Assembly: GCF_900186835.1 (NCBI RefSeq)
Contig: NZ_LT906448.1
Location: 1,178,001-1,242,000, forward strand
DNA length: 64,000 bases
Direction: 5' to 3'
Source of the DNA: Pasteurella dagmatis
GTDB taxonomy: Bacteria; Pseudomonadota; Gammaproteobacteria; Enterobacterales; Pasteurellaceae
In this document: one piece after another, positions 25,590 through 34,751 of the stretch
Layout of the letters: each line of letters opens with the position of its first letter
How positions within the stretch are numbered: position 1 is the stretch's first letter
Made by a program: the position numbers and the translations under genes
Notes under the pieces: generated by a model
Told to the model about the DNA's origin: nothing
The model's database searches: none
The model's input: only the letters and a program-made list of their open reading frames with translations

Positions 25590-27062
25590 TTATTCATCGA
25601 AAATTCCTAAACTATCCCACATTGCATCGACTTTTTTCACCACGTCAGGATCTTTCTTAATTGGAATGCCCCATTCACGTTGGGTTTCACCTGCCCATTT
25701 ATTGGTAGCATCTATCCCCATTTTCGAGCCTAAGCCTGCTACTGGTGAAGCAAAATCTAAATAATCGATCGGCGTATTTTCCACTAACGTTAAATCACGA
25801 GCAGGATCGCAACGGGTAGTAATTGCCCAAATCACATCTTTCCAATCACGAGCATTAACATCATCATCACAAATAATCACAAACTTAGTGTACATAAACT
25901 GACGTAAAAAAGACCACACACCCATCATTACTCGTTTTGCGTGACCTGCATATTGTTTTTTGATTGTCACTACAGCTAAACGATAGGAACAACCTTCTGG
26001 CGGTAAATAGAAATCTACTATTTCAGGGAATTGTTTTTGCAAAATTGGAATAAATACCTCATTTAACGCCTCACCTAACACAGCTGGCTCATCAGGTGGA
26101 CGACCCGTATAGGTGGAATGATAAATTGGATCTTTACGCATTGTGATATGCGTGACAGTAAAAACGGGGAAATACTCCTGTTCATTATAGTACCCCGTAT
26201 GGTCGCCATAAGGCCCTTCAAGTGCCGTTTCATTTGGATCGATATACCCTTCTAACACAATTTCTGCACTGGCTGGTACTTCCAAATCGTTACTAAGTGA
26301 TTTAACTACAGAGGTTTTTGTGCCTCGCAATAAACCTGCAAAAGCATATTCAGATAAAGTATCTGGCACTGGTGTAACTGCGCCTAAAATAGTTGCAGGA
26401 TCTGCCCCTAATGCCACCGAAACAGGAAAAGGCTCTCCTGGGTGAGTTTCTTTCCATTCTTGGAAATCTAAGGCTCCACCACGATGTGACAACCAACGCA
26501 TAATTAATTTATTTTTTGCAATAAGCTGTTGACGATAAATACCCAAGTTCTGGCGTTTTTTTAATGGACCTTTAGTAATCGTTAACCCCCAAGTGACTAA
26601 AGGTGCGACATCATCTTTCCAACATTGCATAATAGGCAATTTGTATAAATCCACATCATCACCTTTTAATACTACCTGTTGGCAGTCTGCACGCCCAAGC
26701 ACTTTAGTTGGCATATTCAGCACTTGCTTAAATTGTGGAATACTAGATAAAAAATCTTTAAAGCCTTTTGGTGGTTCAGGCTCTTTCAAAAAGGCAAGTA
26801 ATTTACCCACATCACGCAACGAAGATACCTCTTCTTGCCCCATTCCCATTGCTACACGTTTTGGTGTACCAAATAAATTACACAGAACAGGAATATCAAA
26901 CCCTTTTGGTTTTTCAAACAATAAAGCGGGCCCGCCGGCTCTTAAAGTGCGGTCGGCAATTTCTGTCATTTCTAAGTATGGATCAACTTCTTGTTTAATT
27001 CGTTTTAGCTCACCACGCTGTTCAAGCAAATCCAAAAAATCACGCAAATCTTTATATTTCAT
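25590..27062 (-). CDS. ubiD: UbiD-type decarboxylase (4-hydroxy-3-polyprenylbenzoate)
   Basis: A 490-residue UbiD family decarboxylase for ubiquinone synthesis. It depends on prenylated FMN made by UbiX. Conserved segments are [20 protein letters not shown] near 175, [20 protein letters not shown] near 280 and [17 protein letters not shown] near 405. The start at 27062 gives [10 protein letters not shown]; an in-frame ATG 12 bases upstream is also possible and neither has a clear ribosome site. It stands alone and is convergent with aroA. Confidence 0.95.
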   Translation of the reverse strand: MKYKDLRDFLDLLEQRGELKRIKQEVDPYLEMTEIADRTLRAGGPALLFEKPKGFDIPVLCNLFGTPKRVAMGMGQEEVSSLRDVGKLLAFLKEPEPPKGFKDFLSSIPQFKQVLNMPTKVLGRADCQQVVLKGDDVDLYKLPIMQCWKDDVAPLVTWGLTITKGPLKKRQNLGIYRQQLIAKNKLIMRWLSHRGGALDFQEWKETHPGEPFPVSVALGADPATILGAVTPVPDTLSEYAFAGLLRGTKTSVVKSLSNDLEVPASAEIVLEGYIDPNETALEGPYGDHTGYYNEQEYFPVFTVTHITMRKDPIYHSTYTGRPPDEPAVLGEALNEVFIPILQKQFPEIVDFYLPPEGCSYRLAVVTIKKQYAGHAKRVMMGVWSFLRQFMYTKFVIICDDDVNARDWKDVIWAITTRCDPARDLTLVENTPIDYLDFASPVAGLGSKMGIDATNKWAGETQREWGIPIKKDPDVVKKVDAMWDSLGIFDE

Positions 27063-27222
27063 AGTAAGTACCATTTTTTAATCTAATTTAATGCCAAAAA
27101 TAAATAGCATCTCAGATAAAAAACAATGTTATAGAGAACATAATTGATTGCAAGCAATTTTGCTATCTCACACAAGATTCTGTAGAATTAGGCTCAATCT
27201 TTTTTACAAAATACGGATAATT

Positions 27223-27705
27223 ATGACAAAGAAAAAAGCGAAAGTTAGCTCAAATACCATCGCTCTCAATAAACGGGCAAGACACGATTACTTTATTGAA
27301 GAAGAAATTGAAGCAGGACTTTCACTGCAAGGTTGGGAAGTAAAATCTATGCGTGCGGGTAAAGCAAATATCAGCGATAGCTATATTATTTTCAAAGATG
27401 GCGAAGCGTATTTGTTCGGCGCAACAATACAACCACTGAGCGTAGCTTCTACTCATATTGTGTGCGATCCAACACGTACGCGTAAACTTTTACTGAATCA
27501 AAAAGAACTTGCTTCATTATTTGGCAAAGCAAACCGTGATGGCTACACAATTGTTGCACTCTCTTTATATTGGAAAAATGCTTGGGCAAAAGTCAAAATT
27601 GGTCTAGCTAAAGGTAAAAAACAACATGATAAACGCGAAGATATTAAAGAACGTGAATGGAAAGTGACAAAAGATAGAATTATGAAAAATGCGCGAATTA
27701 GTTAA
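27223..27705 (+). CDS. smpB: tmRNA-binding protein SmpB
   Basis: A 160-residue SmpB that delivers tmRNA to stalled ribosomes. [40 protein letters not shown] and the lysine-rich tail with [19 protein letters not shown] are standard. ATG at 27223 follows ACGGATAATT; the longer frame upstream reads through promoter sequence. No tmRNA gene is visible near it. Confidence 0.97.
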   Translation: MTKKKAKVSSNTIALNKRARHDYFIEEEIEAGLSLQGWEVKSMRAGKANISDSYIIFKDGEAYLFGATIQPLSVASTHIVCDPTRTRKLLLNQKELASLFGKANRDGYTIVALSLYWKNAWAKVKIGLAKGKKQHDKREDIKEREWKVTKDRIMKNARIS

Positions 27706-27743
27706 AACAGTCCATTCATCAAAATGCAATAACGAGTAGAAAC

Positions 27744-27776
27744 AAAAAAGCCTTGTGATTACACAAGGCTTTTTCT
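27744..27776. terminator. bidirectional terminator between smpB and mop
   Basis: AAAAAGCCTTGTG-ATTA-CACAAGGCTTTTT. Confidence 0.9.
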
Positions 27777-27789
27777 TCTTAATTTAAAA

Positions 27790-27999
27790 TTACTCCACAC
27801 CAACCATTACAGAAGTTGCTTTAATGATTGCGTAAGCTTCTTTACCTACTTCAAGTTTTAATTCATCGACTGCAGCCATTGAAATGGTAGAAGTGATTAT
27901 ATTATCACCACCAATATCAATACTCACTACTGCATTTACTGCGCCTTTTTCTAAGGCAACAACTTTACCTTTAAATTGGTTTCTTGCACTAATTTTCAT
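27790..27999 (-). CDS. mop: molbindin (Mop), molybdate-binding protein
   Basis: A 69-residue single TOBE/Mop domain. It opens MKISARNQFKGKVVALEKGA, then DIGGDNIITSTISMAAVDEL and AYAIIKATSVMVGV, which is the molbindin pattern. Mop hexamers bind and store molybdate or tungstate in the cytosol. It would support molybdoenzymes in a facultative anaerobe. No molybdate transporter or cofactor gene lies nearby. AGAGGAAAAACG precedes the ATG. Confidence 0.92.
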   Translation of the reverse strand: MKISARNQFKGKVVALEKGAVNAVVSIDIGGDNIITSTISMAAVDELKLEVGKEAYAIIKATSVMVGVE

Positions 28000-28088
28000 C
28001 GTTTTTCCTCTATAATAGAAATGAATAAAACTTGCTTAAAAATAGCACTAATTATAAACATCTCGCAAAATAAAGCAATGGACAATAA

Positions 28089-29465
28089 CTATTTTTTTAA
28101 TAAAATCAAAGCTCTAAATCCTTCTATATAACCATTTGGATTTTTCATATTTTCTAAGCTTACTTGGTAATGATGTAATTCAGCAATGCGTTGTACAATA
28201 GATAAGCCCAAACCACTTCCCTTCTCATTCTGGCCTGCGGGGCGATAAAAACGCTGTCCTAATTTTGGTAAATCAGTTTCATTCACGCCACCACCATTAT
28301 CTTCAACAATGAGACAATTCTCTGACAAAATCACTTTAATAGTACTGCCTTTAGGGCAATATCGAATGGCATTTTCAATCAAATTTCGTAACATTAATGA
28401 GAGCAATAATGGTTGCCCAAATTTGACTGGTGGTGTAGCAACTAACTCAAATTGTAAATCCATTTGACGTTTTTGTGCTTGGAAATACAATTCACCAATC
28501 AAAGAAGGAACTAATTTATCCCAATGAATTTCCTCCTTATTCTCAAGAGATTTCAAACTATCTAAACGTGATAAAGTTAATAACTGCTCAATTAATTGTG
28601 TCGCCCTATCAATACCTTGGGTTAAATTGTGTAATGCTTGCTCACGTAATACCACATCATCACCGGCGAGCTGTGCAACTTCGGTTTGAATACGCAATGC
28701 TGACAATGGACTACGCAATTCGTGTGCTGCATCAGAAGTGAAACGGCGTTCTCGTAACAGCATCGTAGAAGTGCGGTCTAAAAATTGATTTAAGTTTTTC
28801 ACTAAAGGCAGTATCTCTGTCGGTAAATTATCCATAGAGAGTAACGTTGTATCATCAGGGTTACGCTGTTCAAGTTGAGCACTTAATTGCTTAAGGCTTT
28901 TTAGCTCACGTGTAATAATCCAAACGATAATTCCCAAGAAGAGAGGTAAACTGGCAAACCAGATCCACATTTGCCCAAATACCATTTTATTAATTAAATC
29001 GTTTCGATAATCGACTTCCTGACCAACTGCGATAATGAATTGCCCTTTATTGACAGGTAACCAGAAAATACGCCACAGATCATCATCTTCACGAATCGGC
29101 ACCACTGAAAAGTGTTGTTGTGGAGAAAAAATAAAATTATCACCATTATTACCATCGCTTAGCACTACTCTGCCTTGCTGAGTAAAAATTGCAAACGCAA
29201 AAGCATCATCGTCATAACGATTACGCGCTTTTTTCAACTCTTTATGAGTTTCTTTCGGTAAGTTCTTCGACAAAATATAGTGTAAATCAGATGAGGCTAA
29301 TCGCTGTGCGAATAATATTTGTTGCGCATCAAAAACTTCATTCACCTCCTTTCTTACTTGAAACCAAGCCACCGTTGTTGAAACAAACCAGATCAAAAGT
29401 GCAGTTAGAGATAGTGTAATGATCAAACGGAAACGCAGGCTTTTTGAATTATGATTTCTCATCAT
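28089..29465 (-). CDS. qseC: sensor histidine kinase of QseC type
   Basis: A 458-residue membrane kinase. Helices near 12-32 and 165-185 flank a periplasmic sensor region of about 130 residues. The HisKA box is [20 protein letters not shown] near 245, the N box is [13 protein letters not shown] near 365, and the ATP lid is [12 protein letters not shown] near 420. It should autophosphorylate and signal to the regulator at 29449-30120, whose 3' end it overlaps by 17 bases. The symbol follows the QseBC arrangement; the closely related PmrB or TctE types cannot be fully excluded. Confidence 0.85.
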   Translation of the reverse strand: MMRNHNSKSLRFRLIITLSLTALLIWFVSTTVAWFQVRKEVNEVFDAQQILFAQRLASSDLHYILSKNLPKETHKELKKARNRYDDDAFAFAIFTQQGRVVLSDGNNGDNFIFSPQQHFSVVPIREDDDLWRIFWLPVNKGQFIIAVGQEVDYRNDLINKMVFGQMWIWFASLPLFLGIIVWIITRELKSLKQLSAQLEQRNPDDTTLLSMDNLPTEILPLVKNLNQFLDRTSTMLLRERRFTSDAAHELRSPLSALRIQTEVAQLAGDDVVLREQALHNLTQGIDRATQLIEQLLTLSRLDSLKSLENKEEIHWDKLVPSLIGELYFQAQKRQMDLQFELVATPPVKFGQPLLLSLMLRNLIENAIRYCPKGSTIKVILSENCLIVEDNGGGVNETDLPKLGQRFYRPAGQNEKGSGLGLSIVQRIAELHHYQVSLENMKNPNGYIEGFRALILLKK

Positions 29466-30120
29466 TTTTCCCTAATGTATAACCTACTCCGTGAACTGTA
29501 CGAATAAAATGTTTCCCTAATTTTTGACGTAAATTGTAAATATGTACCTCTAACGCATTACTACTGACTTCATCATCCCAAGTATAGAGTTTTTCCTCTA
29601 TTACAGCACGTGGCAATACCCGATCTTTATTCAACATAAATAATTCTAATAGTTTATATTCACGTGTAGTGAGAGCAACTTCTTGATTTTGTAAAAAAAC
29701 TTTGCGCTGATTTGGATCAAAACGTATCTGGCTATGCTCAATAATCGGGTTTGATTGCCCATAACGGCGGCGAATCAAGGCTTGTAAACGCGCCACAACC
29801 TCAGCTAAAGCAAATGGTTTACATAAATAATCATCTGCACCACGTTGTAATCCTGTTACTCGCTCATCAAGCGTATCTCGCGCAGTTAAAATCAATACTG
29901 GTACATCACATTTTTCTTTACGCCAAGTTTGCAAAATCTCTAACCCATCCATTTTCGGTAACGTTAAATCAAGTACTACCGCATCATAAGGAGCCGAGTT
30001 CACTGCTTCTAAGCCTGTTCTACCGTCTTGAAACCAATCAACTGTAAAACCCGACTTAGTGAGCCCAATTTGTAACCCATTCCCAATCAAAGAATCATCT
30101 TCTATTAATAAAATTCGCAT
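29449..30120 (-). CDS. qseB: OmpR-family response regulator of QseB type
   Basis: A 223-residue regulator. The receiver domain has the acidic pocket (LIEDDSLIG), phospho-acceptor D51 in [16 protein letters not shown], and K101 in [12 protein letters not shown]. The C-terminal winged helix ([33 protein letters not shown]) binds DNA. It is first in an overlapping pair with its kinase. A TTAA-N7-TTAA box lies about 100 bases upstream, suggesting autoregulation. An uptake signal lies just before the start. Confidence 0.9.
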   Translation of the reverse strand: MRILLIEDDSLIGNGLQIGLTKSGFTVDWFQDGRTGLEAVNSAPYDAVVLDLTLPKMDGLEILQTWRKEKCDVPVLILTARDTLDERVTGLQRGADDYLCKPFALAEVVARLQALIRRRYGQSNPIIEHSQIRFDPNQRKVFLQNQEVALTTREYKLLELFMLNKDRVLPRAVIEEKLYTWDDEVSSNALEVHIYNLRQKLGKHFIRTVHGVGYTLGKNDEKS

Positions 30121-30212
30121 ATTTTTAACCGCACTTTTTAGCCTTCGTTCATTCTATCAAAAAATGAACAAAAGTCCTCTATTCGCCATTTTAGACAATT
30201 TATAACACAAAC

Positions 30213-30229
30213 ATTAAGAAAAACTTAAT
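30213..30229 (-). promoter_or_regulatory. QseB/PmrA-like box upstream of qseB
   Basis: ATTAAG-AAAAA-CTTAAT contains TTAA-N7-TTAA, the spacing known for PmrA/QseB-type boxes. The centre is 101 bases before the qseB start. Confidence 0.4.
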
Positions 30230-30342
30230 CTTGCCAACCTTTGAAGGATTTAAATAACCAACTGAAAAACAAGAGAAAAATTACCACTCTTTGATTTTCA
30301 AATAATTCAAAAAATGGATTATAAAAATTTTTTAAAAAAAGT

Positions 30343-30506
30343 TGTAAGAAAATGAATTTATCTCACGACTAATAAAACCGTGACGCAATGGTTAAGGAGA
30401 AACCTTGTAAAAAGTTCGAAATTCATATTTTCTTGTTTAAATGAGATTTTGTTTGAGTTTAAGGAAAAAATCACAAAAGCTGTAAGAAAATCATCGTAGT
30501 TTCGAC
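30343..30506 (+). promoter_or_regulatory. two copies of a possible ECF-sigma promoter upstream of hvfX
   Basis: TGTAAGAAAAT occurs at 30343-30353 and again at 30481-30491. Each copy is followed by CGAC 12 or 11 bases later (30366-30369 and 30503-30506). An exact 11-base element with a second conserved box at near-constant spacing looks like -35/-10 pairs. An ECF sigma gene lies just beyond the operon. The link is inference. Confidence 0.45.
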
Positions 30507-30540
30507 AAATAAAGTAATTTGATAAATAGGGATATCTATC

Positions 30541-30634
30541 AGTTGCACTTGTTAGGAAACATTTCCTACATAATCAAATGGTGCTGATGGAACAGCATCA
30601 TTAGCAACTTATAAGAAATGGATAATCTATAAGT
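30541..30634 (+). other. structured 5' leader of the hvf operon
   Basis: The gene-free stretch ahead of hvfX can fold into several hairpins: TAGGAAA-CA-TTTCCTA (30553-30568), TGCTG/CAGCA (30582-30597) and ACTTATA/TATAAGT (30607-30634). An outer stem pairs AGTTGC (30541-30546) with GCAACT (30604-30609). The last two share bases 30607-30609, so they are mutually exclusive. Whether this regulates is unknown. Confidence 0.4.
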
Positions 30635-30661
30635 GAATCAGTAATTAAGAGGCAAAGAATA

Positions 30662-31120
30662 ATGACTAGAAATTGCAAAATCCAAGGGATTGGGACTGCC
30701 ATCGGTCTATTAGGTTTACGTCTTTTCCTAGCTTGGGAATTTTTTGAATCGGGTAAAGAAAAATGGAATGGTGAAAACTGGTTTATGGAAGTACAAGAAA
30801 GTTTTCCTTTCCCATTTAATATTATCCCAGCAGACATCAGTTGGAATTTGGCGATGGGGGCAGAAATTTTATTGCCTTTATTCCTAATATTTGGCTTTTT
30901 AACACGCTTTAGCGCATTAAGCTTAGCGATTTTAACCTCAGTTGCTTGGTACACCATCCACGCAGATGCAGGTTATAACGTGTGTGATAATGGTTATAAA
31001 ATGGCATTAATTTATTTAATCACTTTATTACCATTAATTACGCAGGGGGCAGGGATGCTCTCTTTAGACTCTCTTATCAAGAAAGTCAACTCAACCAAGG
31101 ATTGGTTGAGATTTCTCTAA
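30662..31120 (+). CDS. hvfX: DoxX-family membrane protein of the hvf operon
   Basis: A 152-residue DoxX-type protein with about four membrane helices. It has GLRLFLAWEFFESGKEKWNG at the N-terminus and the NLAMGAEILLPLFLIFGFLT helix near 65. DoxX proteins commonly accompany DUF692/MNIO peptide systems, and this one is first in a run with the precursor, maturase and partner. Its role there (redox or export support) is not settled. The spacing to hvfA is 39 bases. AGAGG lies before the ATG. Confidence 0.85.
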   Translation: MTRNCKIQGIGTAIGLLGLRLFLAWEFFESGKEKWNGENWFMEVQESFPFPFNIIPADISWNLAMGAEILLPLFLIFGFLTRFSALSLAILTSVAWYTIHADAGYNVCDNGYKMALIYLITLLPLITQGAGMLSLDSLIKKVNSTKDWLRFL

Positions 31121-31159
31121 TCATTTAGCAAACCATTTAACTTTAAGGAGATTAAACAA

Positions 31160-31510
31160 ATGAAAAAATTAGCAACTTTAGCTGCATTAGCAGGTGCATT
31201 AACAATGGCAGTATCAGCTCCAGTAAATGCTGAATCAAAATCAAATGATAAAGCACCACATTGCGTAGAAGGTAAATGCGTAAAAACTAAAGCAGGTGAA
31301 GGTAAATGTGGTGAAGGTAAATGTGGTGCTCACGATCACAAAGCTAAAGCTGCTGAAGGCAAATGTGGAGAAGGTAAATGTGGTGCACATGATCACAAAG
31401 CTAAAGCTGCTGAAGGTAAATGTGGCGAAGGTAAATGTGGTGCACACGATCATAAAAAAGCAAAAGCTGCAGAAGGTAAATGTGGCGAAGGTAAATGTGG
31501 TTCTAAATAA
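31160..31510 (+). CDS. hvfA: HvfA-type copper-binding RiPP precursor with EGKCG repeats
   Basis: A 116-residue peptide. A signal sequence runs to about residue 24 (ending SAPVNA). A single EGKC lies at 37-40, then four EGKCGEGKCG doublets at 47-56, 66-75, 85-94 and 105-114, separated by AHDHKAKA-type linkers. In H. influenzae, EGKCG cysteines of HvfA are converted by HvfB/HvfC to oxazolone/thioamide groups that bind copper; this is established for that species and transferred here by motif. The signal peptide predicts export of the product. AAGGAG lies 9 bases upstream. The linker histidines may add metal ligands. Confidence 0.92.
   Translation: MKKLATLAALAGALTMAVSAPVNAESKSNDKAPHCVEGKCVKTKAGEGKCGEGKCGAHDHKAKAAEGKCGEGKCGAHDHKAKAAEGKCGEGKCGAHDHKKAKAAEGKCGEGKCGSK
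31298..31501 (+). repeat. tandem repeat encoding EGKCGEGKCG doublets
   Basis: Four near-identical units with periods of 57, 57 and 60 bases, each encoding a doublet plus an AHDHKAKA-type linker. In-frame recombination could change motif number without breaking the gene. Confidence 0.9.
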
Positions 31511-31522
31511 TCACGCAATAAT

Positions 31523-31551
31523 GCTGGTGTAAGCCTTACACCAGCCCTTTT
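31523..31551 (+). terminator. stem-loop between hvfA and hvfB
   Basis: GCTGGTGTA-AGCCT-TACACCAGC is a perfect 9-bp stem, followed by CCTTTT. The short T tract suggests partial termination, which would favour precursor over enzyme. Confidence 0.6.
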
Positions 31552-31570
31552 CAAAATGGAGTCAATTACT

Positions 31571-32491
31571 ATGTTACAAGGTGCAGGATTAGGGTATCGT
31601 CGAGATTTGGCAGATGATTTTTTATTACTTCCTCCAAACAACTCAATTCAATTTATGGAAGTTGCGCCAGAAAACTGGATCAAAATGGGTGGTTCTGCTC
31701 GCTATAAATTTGATCAAGCAGCAGAAAGATATCCACTAGCAGTACATGGTCTCTCTCTCTCTTTGGGGGGGCAAGCGCCGCTTGATCGTGAGCTATTAAA
31801 AGGAATAAAAACTTTAATGACTCAATATAACTCAGTTTTCTTCTCTGAACATTTAAGTTACTGTGAATGTGAAGGTCACTTATATGATTTATTGCCAATG
31901 CCATTTACAGAAGAAGCGGTAAAACATGTCGCTCAACGCATTCGTGAAGTACAAGATTTCTTAGGTTTACAAATTTCCTTAGAAAATACCTCTTACTATT
32001 TGCACTCCACTACTAGTACAATGAATGAAGTTGAATTTTTAAATGCCATTGCACAAGAAGCAAACTGTGGAATTCACTTAGATGTGAATAACATTTACGT
32101 AAACGGTGTTAATCACGGCTTACTTGATCCTTATGTCTTTTTAGATCAAGTCGATGCAAAACGCGTAAATTATATTCATATCGCAGGGCACGATGAAGAT
32201 CACTCTGCTGCAAAATCAGTTCAAGAATCAGGCGAGTCATTTAATAAAGTAAAAGGTGAATATCGCCATTTACCAGAATTGTTGGTCGATACACATGGTG
32301 AAGCAGTTAAAGGCAATGTTTGGGACTTATTAGAATATACGTATCAACGTTTACCTCATATTCCACCAACATTATTAGAGCGTGATTTTAACTTCCCACC
32401 ATTTGCAGAACTTTATGCCGAAGTAGAACATATTGCGAAACTGCAACAAAAACATAGTAAATCAATCGAGGGAATCCCTAATGCAGCCTAA
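31571..32491 (+). CDS. hvfB: HvfB, MNIO (DUF692) RiPP maturase
   Basis: A 306-residue DUF692/MNIO enzyme of TIM-barrel type. It has [79 protein letters not shown] and VDTHGEAV. The H, E, D and N residues in these segments are the known multinuclear iron ligands of the family. It modifies precursor cysteines with HvfC. ATG at 31571 has GGAG 9 bases upstream and fits better than ATG at 31556. A (CT)6 plus G7 tract lies in the gene. It overlaps hvfC by 11 bases. Confidence 0.94.
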   Translation: MLQGAGLGYRRDLADDFLLLPPNNSIQFMEVAPENWIKMGGSARYKFDQAAERYPLAVHGLSLSLGGQAPLDRELLKGIKTLMTQYNSVFFSEHLSYCECEGHLYDLLPMPFTEEAVKHVAQRIREVQDFLGLQISLENTSYYLHSTTSTMNEVEFLNAIAQEANCGIHLDVNNIYVNGVNHGLLDPYVFLDQVDAKRVNYIHIAGHDEDHSAAKSVQESGESFNKVKGEYRHLPELLVDTHGEAVKGNVWDLLEYTYQRLPHIPPTLLERDFNFPPFAELYAEVEHIAKLQQKHSKSIEGIPNAA

Positions 32492-33200
32492 ACCGACACT
32501 TGTAGAAACGCAACAAGCATTAGCGGATGCTGTACGCTTAGGCAATGCAGATCCATTAAATGGTTATGCACCAAATCGCTTAGCGGTTTATGCTCGTTTA
32601 GTGAGAAACAACGCATTTGGTTTTATTGACCGTTGCTTTGTTGAAGCACCGAAACATATCGAACCTGAGCTTTGGAGACAAACTAAAGAAGCATTTGTAC
32701 AAGAAGGTAAAGCACATTCGCCTTATTTCCAAGATATTGCGGGAGAATTCCTTACATTTTGCCAACAACGCAATATATTTACAGCGAATATATTGGCACT
32801 TATGGACTTTGAGAATACACAATTACTTGCTGAGGTTTCCATCGCTGAAGTCCCTGCAAGTTTTGAATGGGATCGCCATAGTATCATGCAGTTATCTGAT
32901 ACTGCTTATTTAAAAAGCTATGATGTAGACTTTTTGTCTAGCGATTTCGAACGTTTTGATGAGTCACCAAGTCAAATTATTGTATGGCGAGATAGTGATT
33001 TTGATATTAATCAGCAACAACTCTCTGAATTAGATTTTTGGTTACTTAGCTACTTGCAAGAACAACCTAGCTCTTTAGAGGATGTACTATCTGCTTTAAA
33101 TACAATTATTGAAGATAGCGCACCATTAATTCCATTATTAGAACAAACATGGGTAAAATGGGTGAATGCTGAAGTTATCTATCCAAAGAAAGAAGTTTAG
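32481..33200 (+). CDS. hvfC: HvfC, partner protein of the MNIO maturase (DUF2063)
   Basis: A 239-residue protein. The N-terminal part matches the DUF2063 pattern: [32 protein letters not shown], and [15 protein letters not shown]. HvfC-like proteins bring the precursor to the MNIO enzyme. The start at 32481 lies inside the end of hvfB, so the two are translationally coupled, consistent with a 1:1 complex. The first 16 codons of a longer frame overlap hvfB and lack support. An uptake-signal dyad closes the operon. Confidence 0.9.
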   Translation: MQPKPTLVETQQALADAVRLGNADPLNGYAPNRLAVYARLVRNNAFGFIDRCFVEAPKHIEPELWRQTKEAFVQEGKAHSPYFQDIAGEFLTFCQQRNIFTANILALMDFENTQLLAEVSIAEVPASFEWDRHSIMQLSDTAYLKSYDVDFLSSDFERFDESPSQIIVWRDSDFDINQQQLSELDFWLLSYLQEQPSSLEDVLSALNTIIEDSAPLIPLLEQTWVKWVNAEVIYPKKEV

Positions 33201-33225
33201 CAAAAGAAGGAACTAACTAAACTTA

Positions 33226-33268
33226 AGTGCGGTGAAAATTTTCAAAATTTCTACCGCACTTTTTTTAT
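33226..33268. terminator. uptake-signal dyad terminator after hvfC
   Basis: AAGTGCGGT (33226-33234) and ACCGCACTT (33254-33262) with complementary interior and a T run. It lies between convergent operons. Confidence 0.85.
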
Positions 33269-33321
33269 TTATCACCATATAAAAAACAAAAGCACCTTAA
33301 TTTTCAGGTGCTAATTATTCA

Positions 33322-33534
33322 TTATTTTTCATTGTTATCTGTTTTTTTGGTCAATTGAGAATTTGCATCTGCAAATCCTTTCATCATCTTACTCAAACTA
33401 TCACAGTTTTTACCAAAATTATCGCAACGTGGACACACCATACGATGTAATCTCACCGCCACGGATTCCGCAAAGGATAAAGGTCTTTCGTGAGATTCTG
33501 ACATCAGCTGGGTGACTTTAAAACAATATTTCAT
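33322..33534 (-). CDS. small cysteine-containing probable anti-sigma factor
   Basis: A 70-residue protein. It shows SFAESVAVRLHRMVCPRCDN and a further cysteine in KNCDSL, which resembles zf-HC2-type zinc anti-sigma proteins (helix, H, CxxC). Its ATG touches the stop of the ECF sigma gene (TAA-ATG), so the two are coupled as is usual for sigma/anti-sigma pairs. It lacks a membrane helix, so it would sense cytoplasmic signals, possibly metal or thiol state. Function is inferred from context and motif. Confidence 0.75.
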   Translation of the reverse strand: MKYCFKVTQLMSESHERPLSFAESVAVRLHRMVCPRCDNFGKNCDSLSKMMKGFADANSQLTKKTDNNEK

Positions 33535-34092
33535 TTATCTATCCCCCATTTTTGTAGTTAAACAATGTTGTAATTGTAAACGTGCACGATACAACAGCAC
33601 ATGTAAATTAGACGAAGTTATTTGCTCAGTCTGACAAATTTCATCTGCATTTAGCTCTAAATACTCTCTCATCATAAACACTTTAGCTTGAGATGCTGGC
33701 AAACGCGTTAAACATGCCTCAAATAACATCCAAAACTCTTTTGAATAAACGGTATTCTCATCTTCTTGTAAACGAGAAGGATGATACTCTTTTTTCCAAT
33801 TACCACGCTCAAAAAAGCTATTCTCACTCTCATCGTCATCTTGAACTAAATCACTTTCTACAATAAAGCGTTTACTCACACGTAAATAATCAATAATTTT
33901 ATTTTTTAAAATGGCAAATATCCACGTTTTTAATGCAGCCTGACGCTTAAAACTATCAATATTTTTCAATGCACTGACAAACGCTTCTTGGACAATATCC
34001 TCTGCCAAAATAGGATCTTTCAATTGTAGCTCAGCAAACCTTAGCATTTGTCCTCGAATTTCTTCGATTTCTACTGATGAAATATTTTGCAT
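33535..34092 (-). CDS. ECF-type RNA polymerase sigma factor
   Basis: A 185-residue sigma-70 family factor. Region 2 contains LKDPILAEDIVQEAFVSALK and ALKTWIFAILKNKIIDYLRV; region 4 contains RLPASQAKVFMMREYLELNA and SSNLHVLLYRARLQLQHCL. An acidic linker (DLVQDDDESENSFFE) joins them. Similar sigma/zinc-protein pairs often sit beside MNIO peptide operons, so it may drive hvfXABC from the two repeated motifs upstream of hvfX. I did not find that motif before the sigma gene itself, so autoregulation is not supported. Confidence 0.88.
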   Translation of the reverse strand: MQNISSVEIEEIRGQMLRFAELQLKDPILAEDIVQEAFVSALKNIDSFKRQAALKTWIFAILKNKIIDYLRVSKRFIVESDLVQDDDESENSFFERGNWKKEYHPSRLQEDENTVYSKEFWMLFEACLTRLPASQAKVFMMREYLELNADEICQTEQITSSNLHVLLYRARLQLQHCLTTKMGDR

Positions 34093-34157
34093 ACTTTAAC
34101 CTTTTATCCTAAATCATCTTCTTTAAGTTGTATGTAATAAATAAATTTTAAGTATAA

Positions 34158-34191
34158 AAAAAGCCAGAATTCGAAAAATTCTAGCTTTTTA
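34158..34191. terminator. terminator after tRNA-Leu
   Basis: AAAAAGC-C-AGAATT and AATTCT-AGCTTTTT stem with one bulge, flanked by A and T tracts. Follows the secG-tRNA transcript. Confidence 0.8.
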
Positions 34192-34193
34192 AA

Positions 34194-34279
34194 TGGTGCT
34201 CTGGGCGAGACTTGAACTCGCACGTCCTATGGACACTACCCCCTCAAGATAGCGTGTCTACCAATTCCACCACCAGAGC
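34194..34279 (-). tRNA. leuU: tRNA-Leu (anticodon GAG)
   Basis: The minus strand folds as a class II tRNA. The acceptor arm pairs GCTCTGG with CCAGAGC, the D-loop is GGAATTGGTAGAC, and the anticodon arm is CTATC-TTGAGGG-GGTAG with GAG in the loop. A long variable arm and GTTCAAGTC T-loop follow, and ACCA is encoded at the end. It reads CUC/CUU codons. The secG-tRNA-Leu(GAG) order is also that of E. coli. Confidence 0.96.
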
Positions 34280-34297
34280 AGATTTAAAATTCTTTAT

Positions 34298-34639
34298 TTA
34301 TTGAGGGATATCGCTGTTCTTTGTTTCAACTGCTGGTACTTCTAATTTTTGCTGTACCTGTTCTGCGGTTGAAGATAAATCATCGAACTTGCCTTTTACA
34401 ACGTTATCACGATGAGAGTTAATGTTACCAATAACAAGACTTAACGCAAAAAAAACTGTCGCTAAAATAGCAGTTGTTTTTGATAGGAAGTTACCAGAAC
34501 CTGCTGCACCGAAAATCGTACCAGATGCGCCAGCACCAAAAGATGCACCAGCATCAGCCCCTTTACCTTGTTGTAAAAGGATAAAACCGATTAAAACAGC
34601 TGAAATAATAACATAACCAAATAATAGTGCGTGATACAT
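34298..34639 (-). CDS. secG: preprotein translocase subunit SecG
   Basis: A 113-residue inner-membrane protein with two helices (3-22 and about 52-72) joined by the glycine/alanine-rich loop [20 protein letters not shown]. SecG assists SecYE-mediated export. The polar C-terminal tail is of usual length. It lies directly upstream of the tRNA-Leu gene with an 18-base gap. Confidence 0.95.
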   Translation of the reverse strand: MYHALLFGYVIISAVLIGFILLQQGKGADAGASFGAGASGTIFGAAGSGNFLSKTTAILATVFFALSLVIGNINSHRDNVVKGKFDDLSSTAEQVQQKLEVPAVETKNSDIPQ

Positions 34640-34751
34640 TATACTCTTCTCTATATTTGCAAATTCGCAATAAAATTAACGTGCGGATATTATCGAATAT
34701 CGCTATGAAGTGCAAGTATTTTTATATTTCTCAATACTATTTGTTGTTATT

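Noticed and set aside
26593..27081. Plus-strand frame of 162 codons opposite ubiD
   Set aside because: Antisense shadow; UbiD motifs are clear on the minus strand and no ribosome site or family match is seen.
31298..31501. CRISPR-like tandem repeat
   Set aside because: Units have no variable spacers, keep the reading frame and encode EGKCG motifs.
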